From: Oscillospiraceae bacterium
GTDB taxonomy: Bacteria > Bacillota > Clostridia > Oscillospirales > Oscillospiraceae
Direction of reading: 5' to 3'
NCBI GenBank assembly: GCA_017501355.1
Contig: JAFVXA010000002.1
Coordinates: 62,001-126,000, forward strand
DNA: 64,000 nt
The position numbers and the translations under genes are program-made. Below the pieces are notes generated by a model, which did no database searches, was not told where the DNA came from, and was given only the letters and a program-made list of their open reading frames with translations. Positions 32,022-41,091 of the stretch are shown piece by piece. Numbering within the stretch: the first letter of the stretch is position 1; every line of letters starts with the position of its first letter.

Positions 32022-33347
32022 TTGAAACCTATTATCGCCATTGTGGGCCGCCCCAACGTGGGCAAGTCCATGCTGTTCAACAAGATCATCGGCAAGCGTC
32101 TGTCCATCGTGGAGGATACCCCCGGTGTTACCCGTGACCGCATCTATGGAGAGAGTGACTGGAATGGTCGTGCGTTCCGTCTGGTGGATACCGGCGGTAT
32201 TGAGCCCAAGACCGACAACGAGATCCTCAGCTTCATGCGTGAGCAGGCAGAGATCGCCATCGCAAATGCCGATGTCATCGTGCTGCTGACGGACGGCAAG
32301 GTGGGTGTCACCGCCGCAGACTATGATGTGGCGCGTATGCTGCAGCGCAGCGGCAAGCCCATCGTCCTCGGTGTCAACAAGATGGACTCCGTGGGTCGTG
32401 TGGATCCCGATTTCTACGAGTTCTACAACCTTGGTCTCGGCGATCCCATCGCTGTGTCCGCTGTCCACGGTCATGGCACCGGCGATCTGCTGGATGCCTG
32501 CGTGGAGTATTTCCCCGAGGAGGACGACGAGGAAGAGGAGGAAGACCGTATTCAGGTTGCCCTCATCGGTCGTCCCAATGTGGGTAAGTCCAGCCTCACC
32601 AACCGCATCCTCGGCTTCCAGCGCGTCATCGTCAGCGATGTGGCAGGAACCACCCGTGATGCCATCGACTCGGAGTTTGAAAACGAGTACGGCAAGTATA
32701 ACTTCATCGATACCGCCGGTATGCGCAAGAAAAGCCGTATTGAGGAGAGTATCGAAAAATACAGTGTGCTCCGCTCTGCTATGGCAATTGACCGCGCCGA
32801 TGTGTGTCTCATTATGATCGACGCGCAGGACGGTGTCACTGAGCAGGACACCAAGGTGGCAGGTATGGCGCATGAGGCAGGCAAGGCGTGCATCATCGTG
32901 GTGAATAAGTGGGATGCCATCGAAAAGGACGATAAGACCATGGATCGTATGCGTGAGGATATCCGCCGCGATCTGGGCTTTATGACCTATGCGCCTGTGG
33001 TGTTCATCTCTGCTGTGACCGGTCAGCGCGTGGATCGCCTGTTTGAACTGATCAACTACGTCAACGAGCAGTCCGGCACCCGCATCACCACCGGTCAGCT
33101 CAATAACGTCTTGGAGGATGCCCAGACCCGTGTGCAGCCTCCCACGGATAAGGGTCGCCGTCTGAAAATCTATTACATGACGCAGGTCGGTGTCCGTCCC
33201 CCGCATTTCGTGATTTTCTGCAACGACAAGCGCTTGTTCCACTTCTCCTATCAGAGATATCTGGAGAACTGCATCCGCAATACCTTTGGTCTGGAGGGTA
33301 CGCCCGTGAAGATCTCCATTCGTGAGAAGGGCGACAAGGAGGACTGA
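32022..33347 (+). CDS. der: Ribosome-assembly GTPase Der (EngA)
   Basis: The 441-residue protein has two tandem G domains, GRPNVGKS at about 8-15 and again near 185, each with DTxG and NKxD (VNKMD, VNKWD) motifs, then the KH-like C-terminal domain. It is needed for 50S assembly. The start is TTG with AAAGGAGG at 32007-32014. An acidic linker (EEDDEEEEEDR) separates the G domains. Confidence 0.97.
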   Translation: MKPIIAIVGRPNVGKSMLFNKIIGKRLSIVEDTPGVTRDRIYGESDWNGRAFRLVDTGGIEPKTDNEILSFMREQAEIAIANADVIVLLTDGKVGVTAADYDVARMLQRSGKPIVLGVNKMDSVGRVDPDFYEFYNLGLGDPIAVSAVHGHGTGDLLDACVEYFPEEDDEEEEEDRIQVALIGRPNVGKSSLTNRILGFQRVIVSDVAGTTRDAIDSEFENEYGKYNFIDTAGMRKKSRIEESIEKYSVLRSAMAIDRADVCLIMIDAQDGVTEQDTKVAGMAHEAGKACIIVVNKWDAIEKDDKTMDRMREDIRRDLGFMTYAPVVFISAVTGQRVDRLFELINYVNEQSGTRITTGQLNNVLEDAQTRVQPPTDKGRRLKIYYMTQVGVRPPHFVIFCNDKRLFHFSYQRYLENCIRNTFGLEGTPVKISIREKGDKED

Positions 33348-33350
33348 TTT

Positions 33351-33989
33351 ATGCCTGTCAGCGTGACGGATTGGCTGTTGTATTTCTGTGTGTGTATGCT
33401 CAGCCCCGGGGTGATTGCTTATCTTTGCGGCAACATCAACGGCGCGATTCTGATTTCCAAGTATATCTTCCATGAAGATGTCCGCACCAAGGGCAGCGGC
33501 AACGCGGGACTGACCAACTTCTACCGCAATTACGGTGGGAAGTACGCAGCGCTGGTGATCGCGCTGGATGCGCTGAAAATGGTGGCGGCTGTGGTGGTGG
33601 CGTGCCTGTTCATGGGATGGACCATCGAGGCAAAGCTTTGGGGCGGCTTGTGCTGCGCCCTCGGGCACATGTTTCCTGCGGTCTATCAGTTCAAGGGAGG
33701 AAAGGGCATCCTGTCCTGCGGTACCCTGCTGCTGATGCTGGACTGGCGTGTGGCACTGGTGGCGTGGGGTACCTTCCTGCTGCTGGCAGTGCTGACCCGC
33801 TATGTGTCCCTTGGCTCTGTGATGTGTGCGCTGACCACCCCTGTGACGGTGGCGCTGTGCTATCCGGGACATTGGGTCGCGCTTGCGTTGATGACGGTGA
33901 CGGCAGCGCTGGTGGTCTGGGCGCATCGGGGGAATATTTCCCGTCTGTGTAAGGGAACGGAGAGTAAATTTACTTTCAAAAAGGAATGA
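33351..33989 (+). CDS. plsY: Glycerol-3-phosphate acyltransferase PlsY
   Basis: The 212-residue membrane protein has five helices and the PlsY motifs GNINGAILISK, KGSGNAGLTNFYRNYG and FKGGKGI. It transfers acyl from acyl-phosphate to glycerol-3-phosphate, the first step of phospholipid synthesis. It lies between der and gpsA, which makes its substrate. AAGGAGG sits 8 nt upstream. Confidence 0.95.
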   Translation: MPVSVTDWLLYFCVCMLSPGVIAYLCGNINGAILISKYIFHEDVRTKGSGNAGLTNFYRNYGGKYAALVIALDALKMVAAVVVACLFMGWTIEAKLWGGLCCALGHMFPAVYQFKGGKGILSCGTLLLMLDWRVALVAWGTFLLLAVLTRYVSLGSVMCALTTPVTVALCYPGHWVALALMTVTAALVVWAHRGNISRLCKGTESKFTFKKE

Positions 33990-33998
33990 TACGATTTT

Positions 33999-34994
33999 AT
34001 GAAGATCACAGTATTGGGCAGCGGTGCCTGGGGCACGGCTCTGGCACAGCTGCTTGCCGATAACAACCATGAGGTGACGCTCTGGGGGCATAACCCTGCC
34101 AAGGCAGAGACAATGCAGCGCAGCCGCGAGAATCCGCTGTTGCCCCAGCGAAAGCTCCATGAACGCCTTGTCGTCACGGCAGACATTTCCTGCGTGGAGA
34201 CAGCGGAAATGGTGGTCTTTGCCACGCCCTCCTTCGCCGTGCGCAGCACGGCAGTGCTGGCTGCGCCCTATATCAAAGCGGGTTCGGTGCTGGTGACGGT
34301 GTCCAAGGGCATTGAAAAGAAAACCCATCGCCGTATGTCGGAGATCATCGCAGAGGAGACGGGAAACCGGTTCCCTGTGGTGGCACTCTCCGGTCCTTCC
34401 CATGCGGAGGAGGTGGTCATGGGTCAGCCTACCGGCTGCGTCGCTGCCTGCGTCAACAAGGATGCGGCGGAGAAGGTGCAGGATGCCTTTATGAATACCC
34501 TCTTTCGTGTGTATTCCAGCCCCGATATCGTGGGCGTGGAGATCTGCGGCGCACTGAAAAACGTGGTGGCGCTCTGCTGCGGTATCTGTGATGGTATGGG
34601 CTATGAGGACAACACCAAGGCGCTGTTGATGACACGCTCTATGACGGAGATGGCGCGTCTCGGCGAAGCCCTCGGCGGTAAGCCCCAGACCTTTGCGGGA
34701 CTGGCGGGTATGGGCGATCTGATCGTGACCTGCACTTCTATGCACTCCAGAAACCGTCGTGCTGGCATCCACATCGGCGGCGGAAAGACCGCGCAGGAGG
34801 CGATGGACGCAGTCGGCGCGGTGGTGGAGGGTTACTACGCAGCGGAAAGCGCGTGGTCTCTTGCCAATGACATGGGCATCGAGATGCCCATCTGCAGTGC
34901 GGTGTACGCTGTGCTGTACGAGGGCGCAGATTCCCGCAAGATGGTGATGGAGCTGATGCAGCGCGAGAAGAAGGAAGAAAGCAGCTGGATCTGA
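33999..34994 (+). CDS. gpsA: Glycerol-3-phosphate dehydrogenase [NAD(P)+]
   Basis: The 331-residue protein has the Rossmann motif VLGSGAWGTALA (5-16), VSKGIEKKT, LSGPSHAEEV and the catalytic Lys in GALKNVVALCCGICDGM. It makes sn-glycerol-3-phosphate for PlsY. Last gene of the operon, ended at 35010. Confidence 0.96.
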   Translation: MKITVLGSGAWGTALAQLLADNNHEVTLWGHNPAKAETMQRSRENPLLPQRKLHERLVVTADISCVETAEMVVFATPSFAVRSTAVLAAPYIKAGSVLVTVSKGIEKKTHRRMSEIIAEETGNRFPVVALSGPSHAEEVVMGQPTGCVAACVNKDAAEKVQDAFMNTLFRVYSSPDIVGVEICGALKNVVALCCGICDGMGYEDNTKALLMTRSMTEMARLGEALGGKPQTFAGLAGMGDLIVTCTSMHSRNRRAGIHIGGGKTAQEAMDAVGAVVEGYYAAESAWSLANDMGIEMPICSAVYAVLYEGADSRKMVMELMQREKKEESSWI

Positions 34995-35009
34995 TTTTTT
35001 GGACAAGTG

Positions 35010-35050
35010 AAAAGACCGACGTAGCTCATAAAGCTGCATCGGTCTTTTGT
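35010..35050 (+). terminator. Terminator after gpsA
   Basis: AAAAGACCGA (35010-35019)/TCGGTCTTTT (35039-35048) with inner GTAGC/GCTGC. The following 35051-35205 has no gene. Confidence 0.88.
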
Positions 35051-35205
35051 TTTGAGGTAGTCCTTTAGTTTTTCTAAGAAGAATAACGAGTCATCTGCCT
35101 GCTTTCGTTCACAGGGAAAGACTGATGCAAAGTCGGCAACGGGGGAGTGCGAGGGGGCTGCGCCCGCCTTGCATGAAATCAAGGCCTTTTTGTTTTTCAT
35201 AGAAA

Positions 35206-35240
35206 AACAAAAAGACCCCATGCTTTCGCATGAGGTCTTC
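35206..35240 (-). terminator. Terminator of rpmB
   Basis: Minus-strand GACCTCATGC (from 35237), GAAA loop, GCATGGGGTC, then TTTTTG. The adjacent CTTTTTGTTTTTC/GAAAAACAAAAAG (35186-35213) forms a second AT hairpin. Confidence 0.88.
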
Positions 35241-35259
35241 GATGCAGTCACATTTGAAC

Positions 35260-35448
35260 TCAGATTGCGCGGGTAACCTTACCGGAACGCAAACAACGAG
35301 TACAAACATACACATGGCGAGGGGTACCATTGATGATTGCCTTAACACGCTTCACATTGGGCTTCCAGGGACGATTGGAACGTCTGTGGGAATGGGAGAC
35401 CTGAATACCAAAGGTCACGCCCTTGTCGCAAAACTGGCACTTTGCCAT
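35260..35448 (-). CDS. rpmB: 50S ribosomal protein L28
   Basis: The 62-residue protein begins MAKCQFCDKGVTFGIQVSHSHRRSNRPWKPNVK and ends with CTRCLRSGKVTRAI. Two CxxC pairs give the zinc-binding form. GGAGGTG precedes ATG at 35448. Monocistronic with promoter at 35508-35536 and terminator at 35206-35240. Confidence 0.97.
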   Translation of the reverse strand: MAKCQFCDKGVTFGIQVSHSHRRSNRPWKPNVKRVKAIINGTPRHVYVCTRCLRSGKVTRAI

Positions 35449-35507
35449 CCGTTGCACCTCCTTGCTGTTTACGATTTTTCTACACTTCTCGCGCAGACAC
35501 AACAAGT

Positions 35508-35536
35508 ATGATAACAGATGAACCTGAAAAAAGCAA
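35508..35536 (-). promoter_or_regulatory. Promoter for rpmB
   Basis: Minus strand: TTGCTT (35536-35531), 17 bp, TATCAT (35513-35508). Confidence 0.7.
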
Positions 35537-35590
35537 GAGGTAATTTCAATTTTTTTCATTTTTTTAAAAACTCATTTTGGGTGGCGGATA

Positions 35591-35619
35591 TTGCGAAAAA
35601 TCACCTGTCATATTATAAT
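35591..35619 (+). promoter_or_regulatory. Promoter for hprK operon
   Basis: TTGCGA (35591-35596), 17 bp, TATAAT (35614-35619). It lies upstream of the 275-bp inverted-repeat element, which would therefore be transcribed in the hprK leader. Confidence 0.75.
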
Positions 35620-35646
35620 AAAATACATGATATTATGGTGGGCGAT

Positions 35647-35921
35647 TACCATCAGTTGACAAGGGCAGACACGGTTTTTCGGGGCGGAAATAGCATCCCG
35701 CTTCGTTATCCTCGTTGCCTTGCGTTAGCAAGGCTGCCTCGTCTGCCTTGCCGGCCGCCATTTCTGCTCCCGAAAAACTCCGAAGGACTTTCCGGCGAGA
35801 AAAAATTGGCTCTGGCAAGGCCGCAGGATGCAGGCGGGCTGGCGCCCGCCAAATCCGAGAACGCAGTCCAGCGCCGATTTTGGCCGCCGGAAAGCGTGTT
35901 TGCCCTTGTTAACTGATGGTA
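35647..35921 (+). mobile_element. MITE-like element with terminal inverted repeats and TA flanks
   Basis: The ends read TA-CCATCAGTTGACAAGGGCA and, on the other strand, TA-CCATCAGTTAACAAGGGCA; 26 of the first 29 bases after TA match. TA at both ends fits a TA target duplication as made by mariner/IS630-type transposases. The 275 bp has no credible gene. It lies between the hprK promoter and start codon and would fold into a long hairpin in the mRNA leader. A native structured leader RNA is the alternative. Confidence 0.6.
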
Positions 35922-35950
35922 TGCGCCTGCGGAAAAGAGAGGGTTATGCC

Positions 35951-36895
35951 ATGGCAGGATCCGGTGTCAAGCTGACAGAGATCGTCAACCATTTTAAAAT
36001 GACAGTGGTATATCGCAGCTCGGACTATGAAAAGGTGCGCGTCAGTGCGTCGGACGTGAATCGTCCGGGTCTGCAGCTGGTGGGCTATCAGGAGCATTTT
36101 GACCCCACGCGTCTGCAGATCATCGGCAGAGCAGAGAACTTCTTCCTTGCTGACCGCTCGGAGGAGGAACGCACGAAGGCGTATAAAAATCTGTTCGATC
36201 TGCCGTTCCCTGCCATGATCATGGCGCGCGGGCAGGAGTATTTTCCGGAGTGCATCAAGGCGGCAGAGGAAGCGGATCGCACGCTGCTGCGTGTGGATCT
36301 GACCACCTCTGAGCTGATCAGCCAGCTGGTGGACTTTCTGAACCATGCCCTCGCTCCCACCATTACCCGTCACGGCGTTCTGGTGGAGGTCTATGGCGAG
36401 GGTGTTCTGCTGGTGGGCGACAGCGGCGTAGGTAAGAGTGAGACCGCCATTGAGCTGGTCAAGCGCGGTCACCGTCTGGTGGCAGACGACGCGGTGGAGA
36501 TGCGCCGCATTTCCGGCGCGGTCTACGGCTCGGCTCCCGAGCTGACCCGTCACTTTGTGGAGCTGCGCGGTATCGGTATCATCAATGTGCGCCATCTCTT
36601 CGGCGTGGGTGCCATTCGCGGCAGCTCCGAGATCGAGCTGGTGATCGAACTGGAGCAGTGGGATGAGACTAAGGTCTATGACCGTCTGGGTCTGGACGAT
36701 CAGTATACGGAGATTCTCGGCGTGAAGATCCCCAGTATTGTCATGCCGGTGCGTCCCGGTCGTAACCTTGCGAATATTATAGAAGTAGCCGCTATGAATA
36801 ATCGCCAGAAGTGGCTGGGTTACAATGCGGCAGAGGAAATGCTGCAGCGTCTCGACGAGCACGCGAAGCGCGAACTGAACAAAGGGGAGGATTAA
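35951..36895 (+). CDS. hprK: HPr kinase/phosphorylase
   Basis: The 314-residue protein has an N-terminal DRTGG-like domain and a C-terminal kinase domain with Walker A GDSGVGKSETAIEL (about 155-168), VADDAVEMR and the family signature ELRGIGIINVRHLFGVGAIR. It phosphorylates HPr at Ser46 for carbon catabolite control in low-GC Gram-positives. ATG 35951 follows GAGAGGG; an upstream open frame from 35828 runs through the inverted-repeat element and is not used. It heads a run of seven tightly packed genes. Confidence 0.97.
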   Translation: MAGSGVKLTEIVNHFKMTVVYRSSDYEKVRVSASDVNRPGLQLVGYQEHFDPTRLQIIGRAENFFLADRSEEERTKAYKNLFDLPFPAMIMARGQEYFPECIKAAEEADRTLLRVDLTTSELISQLVDFLNHALAPTITRHGVLVEVYGEGVLLVGDSGVGKSETAIELVKRGHRLVADDAVEMRRISGAVYGSAPELTRHFVELRGIGIINVRHLFGVGAIRGSSEIELVIELEQWDETKVYDRLGLDDQYTEILGVKIPSIVMPVRPGRNLANIIEVAAMNNRQKWLGYNAAEEMLQRLDEHAKRELNKGED

Positions 36896-36901
36896 TTTAT
36901 T

Positions 36902-37849
36902 ATGATCAATATCGGTATCGACGTAGGCGGCACCAATCTGAAGGCGGGTGTTGTGGACAGTGAGGGACGCATCCTTCACACGAAGAAGATTCCCCTCGGT
37001 CCCTGGCAGGATGGGGATTACTTTATGAATCAGCTCTGTACCCTTGCAGAGGAAGCGGTGAAGGAAGCGGGCTTTGACAAGAGCGAGGTTTCCTCTGTGG
37101 GCATGGGCTTCCCCGGTGCGGTGAATGATGAGACCGGCGTGCTGACCTATATCACCAACATTCCCGTCAGCGGCTACCCCCTGCGTGAGAAGTTCCAGCA
37201 GCGCTGGAATGTGCCTGTGCACCTTGGCAACGATGCCAACTGCGCAGCACTTGGCGAATACTATGCAGGTGCAGGTCGCGGCAGCCGCAGCCTTGTGGTG
37301 GTGACGCTCGGTACCGGCGTTGGCGGCGGCATCGTGCTGGACGGCAAGATCCTTGCAGGCAGCAACGGCACCGGCGGCGAGGTGGGTCATATCGTCATTG
37401 TCCCGAACGGTGATCAGTGTAACTGTGGTCGTAAGGGCTGCTGGGAGCGCTATGCTTCCGCTACTGCCCTCAAGCGCATGACCGTGGAGGCGATGAATGC
37501 ACATCCCGAGAGTCTCATGTGGGAACTTACCGGCGGCGATGCATCCAAGGCAGAGGGCTATACCCCCTTTGACGCGGCACGGCAGGGCGATGCTGCAGGT
37601 GCAGAGGTCTGCCGCACTTATATTGATTATGTGGCGCTCGGCGCTGCGAACCTTGTGAACATCTTCCAGCCGGAAGTCCTTGCCTTCGGCGGCGGTGTCA
37701 GCGCGCAGGAGGATCTCATGGAGCCTCTTGCCAAGCGCATCGCGGAGGAGGACTTCGCCCGCAACGCAGGGGTCGCTTCTGTGAAGGTGACCCGCTGCTC
37801 TCTCGGCAATGATGCCGGCATCATTGGTGCTGCTCTGCTGGGGAAATAA
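36902..37849 (+). CDS. ROK-family sugar kinase (glucokinase-like)
   Basis: The 315-residue protein begins IGIDVGGTNLKAGVVD (phosphate loop), has LGNDANCAALGEYYAGAGRG, GTGVGGGIVLDGK and the zinc motif GHIVIVPNGDQCNCGRKGCWERYAS. Most likely glucose to glucose-6-phosphate in the cytoplasm; N-acetylmannosamine or other hexoses are possible. It lies 6 nt after hprK, fitting a role in sugar supply. Confidence 0.93.
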   Translation: MINIGIDVGGTNLKAGVVDSEGRILHTKKIPLGPWQDGDYFMNQLCTLAEEAVKEAGFDKSEVSSVGMGFPGAVNDETGVLTYITNIPVSGYPLREKFQQRWNVPVHLGNDANCAALGEYYAGAGRGSRSLVVVTLGTGVGGGIVLDGKILAGSNGTGGEVGHIVIVPNGDQCNCGRKGCWERYASATALKRMTVEAMNAHPESLMWELTGGDASKAEGYTPFDAARQGDAAGAEVCRTYIDYVALGAANLVNIFQPEVLAFGGGVSAQEDLMEPLAKRIAEEDFARNAGVASVKVTRCSLGNDAGIIGAALLGK

Positions 37850-37872
37850 GCAACTCTTGGAAGGAGAACCAA

Positions 37873-38790
37873 ATGCTTTGGTTTGAACAGTTTGACCTGC
37901 GGGCAGCAGAGATGCTGCCCGAGCTTGACTATGTAAAGGATGAACCCATGAGCCGCCACACTTCGTTCCGCATCGGCGGTCCGGCGCGCCGTATGGTTTT
38001 TCCCAAAACAGGGGAGGAACTGTCTCGCGTGCTGCGCCTTGCCGGGGAGTGCGGTGCAGAGGTGTTCCTGCTTGGCAACGGTACCAATCTGCTGGTGGCA
38101 GATGAGGGGCTTGACCGTGTTGTGGTGGATACCACGAAATATCTGCAGAAAATCGAACTGCTGGAGGATGGTGTGACCATCCGCGCGGAAGCGGGTGCAA
38201 GCCTTGCGGCTGTTGCCGTCTTTGCGTGGAAGAACAGTCTTATGGGGTTGGAGTTTGCTCACGGTATCCCCGGCAGCCTTGGCGGCGCGGTGGTGATGAA
38301 CGCGGGCGCCTATAACGGCGTGATGGAGCAGGTGGTGACCAGAGTTACCGCCCTGATGCCGGATGGGGTGATTCGCACCCTTGCGGCGGAGGAACTGGAG
38401 TTCCGTTATCGTCACAGTGTATTTTCCGACTGCGATGCCGTGGTGCTCTCTGCGGAGCTGCGGCTTGCCCCCGGTGATGAAGCTGCCATCCGTGCAGAGA
38501 TGGACAATCTCATGCAGCGCCGCCGCAGCTCTCAGCCGCTGGAGTTTCCCAGCGCAGGCAGCACCTTCAAGCGCCCTGTGGGGCACTATGCCGGTGTGCT
38601 CATCGAGAAGAATGGCTTTAAGGGTGTGCGCGTGGGCGGCGCGGAGGTGTCTGAAAAGCATGCGGGCTTTGTCATCAACCGCGGCGGAGCCACCTGTGCT
38701 GACGTGCTGGCACTGATGGAGCAGATCCGCAAAACCATTTGGGAAAAAGACGGTGTGGAGATCGAGCCCGAAGTGAAGATCATCCGATAA
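37873..38790 (+). CDS. murB: UDP-N-acetylenolpyruvoylglucosamine reductase
   Basis: The 305-residue protein has FAD-binding motifs RIGGPARRMVFP, LLGNGTNLLVADEGLD, GIPGSLGGAVVMNAGAYNG and the catalytic Ser in FPSAGSTFKRP. It is a type II MurB, making UDP-MurNAc for peptidoglycan. AAGGAGAA precedes the ATG. Confidence 0.97.
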   Translation: MLWFEQFDLRAAEMLPELDYVKDEPMSRHTSFRIGGPARRMVFPKTGEELSRVLRLAGECGAEVFLLGNGTNLLVADEGLDRVVVDTTKYLQKIELLEDGVTIRAEAGASLAAVAVFAWKNSLMGLEFAHGIPGSLGGAVVMNAGAYNGVMEQVVTRVTALMPDGVIRTLAAEELEFRYRHSVFSDCDAVVLSAELRLAPGDEAAIRAEMDNLMQRRRSSQPLEFPSAGSTFKRPVGHYAGVLIEKNGFKGVRVGGAEVSEKHAGFVINRGGATCADVLALMEQIRKTIWEKDGVEIEPEVKIIR

Positions 38791-38810
38791 AGACAAAAGG
38801 GGATAAAATC

Positions 38811-39668
38811 ATGGAAATTCTGATCGTTTCCGGTCTTTCCGGCAGCGGAAAAAGTAAAGCTGCGTCCTTTTTGGAGGATATGGGCTACTATATCATTGAT
38901 AATATGCCGGCGGAGATGATCCTGAAATTCGCGGAGTTCTGCGCGGCGGGCAATGCCCGTTATGACCGTGCGGCGCTGGTGTATGACATCCGCAGCGGCG
39001 GCAATTTCAAGCTGCTGTTTGACATTGTTCGTCAGCTGAAGGAGACGGTGAACTGCCGCCTGCTCTTCCTCACGGCATCGGAGAGTGCCATCATCCGCCG
39101 CTATAAGGAGACCCGGCGTCTGCACCCGCTGGCGCAGCAGGCGGGCTCGCTGGAGGAGGCGGTGCGCATGGAGCAGGAGATGCTGCGCACGGTGGAGGAG
39201 CACGCGGATCACATCATTGATACCAGCGCCCTCTCCACGGCAAAGCTCCGCGGTGAACTGATCTCCCTTTTCGGTAAGGTGGAGGGCAGTGATGATTTTG
39301 TGGTGAACTTCATTTCCTTCGGCTATAAGCATGGTCTGCCGATGGAAGCGGATCTGGTGTTTGATGTGCGTTTCCTCCCGAATCCCTTTTACATGGATGA
39401 TCTGCGGACACTCACGGGTATGGACGCACCGGTCTATGACTATGTGATGAGTTTTCCCCAGACGCGGGAATTTGCCGAGCAGGTCAAGAGCCTGCTTGCA
39501 TACACGCTGCCCCATTATCGGGAGGAGGGCAAGACCGTTCTGGTGGTGGCAGTGGGCTGCACCGGTGGTCATCACCGCAGCGTCACGCTGACGAGAGTGT
39601 TTGCCGAATATGTGCGCAGTCTCGGCTATCGGGTGAAGGAAAACCACCGGGATATGACCCGCGATTAG
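38811..39668 (+). CDS. rapZ: RapZ/YvcJ-type nucleotide-binding protein
   Basis: The 285-residue protein has Walker A GLSGSGKSKA (8-17), then DMGYYIIDNMP, and the C-terminal signature AVGCTGGHHRSV. In B. subtilis YvcJ is a GTPase linked to competence; in E. coli RapZ controls glmZ. Here it lies in the conserved murB-rapZ-whiA order. The start at 38811 agrees with GGGG 8 nt upstream. Confidence 0.96.
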   Translation: MEILIVSGLSGSGKSKAASFLEDMGYYIIDNMPAEMILKFAEFCAAGNARYDRAALVYDIRSGGNFKLLFDIVRQLKETVNCRLLFLTASESAIIRRYKETRRLHPLAQQAGSLEEAVRMEQEMLRTVEEHADHIIDTSALSTAKLRGELISLFGKVEGSDDFVVNFISFGYKHGLPMEADLVFDVRFLPNPFYMDDLRTLTGMDAPVYDYVMSFPQTREFAEQVKSLLAYTLPHYREEGKTVLVVAVGCTGGHHRSVTLTRVFAEYVRSLGYRVKENHRDMTRD

Positions 39669-39690
39669 AAGTCGAACAGAGGAGAACGAA

Positions 39691-40605
39691 ATGTCCTTTT
39701 CATCGGAAGCGAAGAATGAACTTTGCCGCGTGGCACTGCACCATCAGTGCTGCGCGCGGGCGGAGGCTTACGGGGTGCTGCTGTACTGCAATGTATTCAG
39801 TCCCCATGAGATCCGCATTATGACCGAGCACGCGGGCTTTGCCGCCCGTTTGCCTAAACTGTTTCATAAAGCGTTTGGTATTGGCTTTGACCGCCTTCCT
39901 GAGGAAGAGTGGAAGAACAAGGCGGTCTTTCAGATCACGGACGCGGACAAGCTCACTCACATCATGGACGTGCTGGGCTATGACCGCAGCCAGAGTCTTG
40001 CAGTACATATCAACCTCGCCATGGTGGAGGAGGAGTGCTGCCGTGCGTCCTTCCTTCGCGGTGCATTTCTTGCCGGCGGCAGTGTCATCGACCCCGAAAA
40101 GCGCTACCATCTGGAGATCGCCACCTCTCACAAGCGCGCCAGCGGCGAGATGGAGGTACTGCTGCGGGAAATGGAGGCAAGCCCCAAGAGCGTATTGCGC
40201 AGCGGCTACTATGTGATCTATTTCAAGCAGAGCGAGCACATCGAAGAGCTGCTGACCCGCATCGGCGCACCTGTGGCGGCGATGGAAGTGATGAACACGA
40301 AGGTGGAGAAGGAGCTGCGCAATCAGATCAACCGCAAGCTCAACTGCGACACGGCGAATCTTGACAAGGCTGTGGATGCCGCCCGTGGACAGATCGAGGG
40401 CATTCGTCGCCTCGAAAAGTTCGGTGTCATGGCGCAGCTGCCGGACAAGCTCAAGGAAACGGCGGAAAAGAGACTGCTCCACCCGGAGCTGACGCTGGCG
40501 GAGCTTGCGGACGAGTTTGATCCGCCCATTACGAAATCCTGTCTGAATCATCGGCTGCGTAAGCTGATGGAATATACAAAACTGTTGGAGGGTACACAAG
40601 TATGA
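39691..40605 (+). CDS. whiA: DNA-binding protein WhiA
   Basis: The 304-residue protein starts FSSEAKNELCR, has a LAGLIDADG-like middle (FLRGAFLAGGSVIDPEKRYHLEI) and the C-terminal HTH (ELTLAELADEFDPPITKSCLNHRLRKL). It affects division and chromosome segregation in Firmicutes. The stop overlaps the next start (ATGA). Confidence 0.97.
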   Translation: MSFSSEAKNELCRVALHHQCCARAEAYGVLLYCNVFSPHEIRIMTEHAGFAARLPKLFHKAFGIGFDRLPEEEWKNKAVFQITDADKLTHIMDVLGYDRSQSLAVHINLAMVEEECCRASFLRGAFLAGGSVIDPEKRYHLEIATSHKRASGEMEVLLREMEASPKSVLRSGYYVIYFKQSEHIEELLTRIGAPVAAMEVMNTKVEKELRNQINRKLNCDTANLDKAVDAARGQIEGIRRLEKFGVMAQLPDKLKETAEKRLLHPELTLAELADEFDPPITKSCLNHRLRKLMEYTKLLEGTQV

Positions 40606-41054
40606 ACCGTTACGAACTTGCACTGGACTATTTCAGAAAGAACTATAACTGCTGCCAGAGCACTCTGCTGGCATTTTCCGATGTGATCGGTCTGGACGAG
40701 CAGAAGGCTCTGGACATCGCGGGCGGCTATGGCAGCGGCGCGGGCACCGGTGAACTCTGCGGTGCCATCAACGGCGCGATCATGGCGCTGGGCCTGCTGA
40801 CTCCCATCGACAAGGCAGATCCTCTTACCAGCAAGCGCCGCACCATGGCTCTTGCGAAGGAACTGCAGGCTCGTTTCCAGGAACGCTTCGGCTATCTCCG
40901 CTGCCGCGATCTGCTGGCAAATGCCGCAGGTTTTGAGGCAACCGATGCTACCCCTGCTGCCAAGGCAATGGGGCTGACCAAGCACTGCGAGATCATGGTG
41001 GTCACCGCGGTGGAAATCGTGGAGCAGATCATCGCAGAGCGCGAGGCAAAGTAA
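40602..41054 (+). CDS. C-GCAxxG-C-C family redox protein
   Basis: The 150-residue helical protein has NCCQSTLLAFSD (17-28), GGYGSGAGTGELCGAINGAIMALGL (about 41-65), YLRCRDLL and KHCEIMVV; the Cys pattern fits the C_GCAxxG_C_C family, except that the usual Cys at the start of GCAxxG is replaced by Gly/Thr. Probable metal or cluster binder of unknown partner. Translationally coupled to whiA. Confidence 0.85.
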   Translation: MNRYELALDYFRKNYNCCQSTLLAFSDVIGLDEQKALDIAGGYGSGAGTGELCGAINGAIMALGLLTPIDKADPLTSKRRTMALAKELQARFQERFGYLRCRDLLANAAGFEATDATPAAKAMGLTKHCEIMVVTAVEIVEQIIAEREAK

Positions 41055-41091
41055 GAGATAAGAACGTAAACCGCTGAAAGGAGAGTGGCGC

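Noticed and set aside
31791..35039. Open frame of over 1000 codons on the minus strand opposite der, plsY and gpsA
   Set aside because: It mirrors the codon bias of the real genes on the other strand, has a His-rich improbable composition and no RBS or known domain.
35518..35916. Frames of 60-130 codons upstream of hprK
   Set aside because: They run through the inverted-repeat element and lack RBS; composition is that of non-coding repeat DNA.
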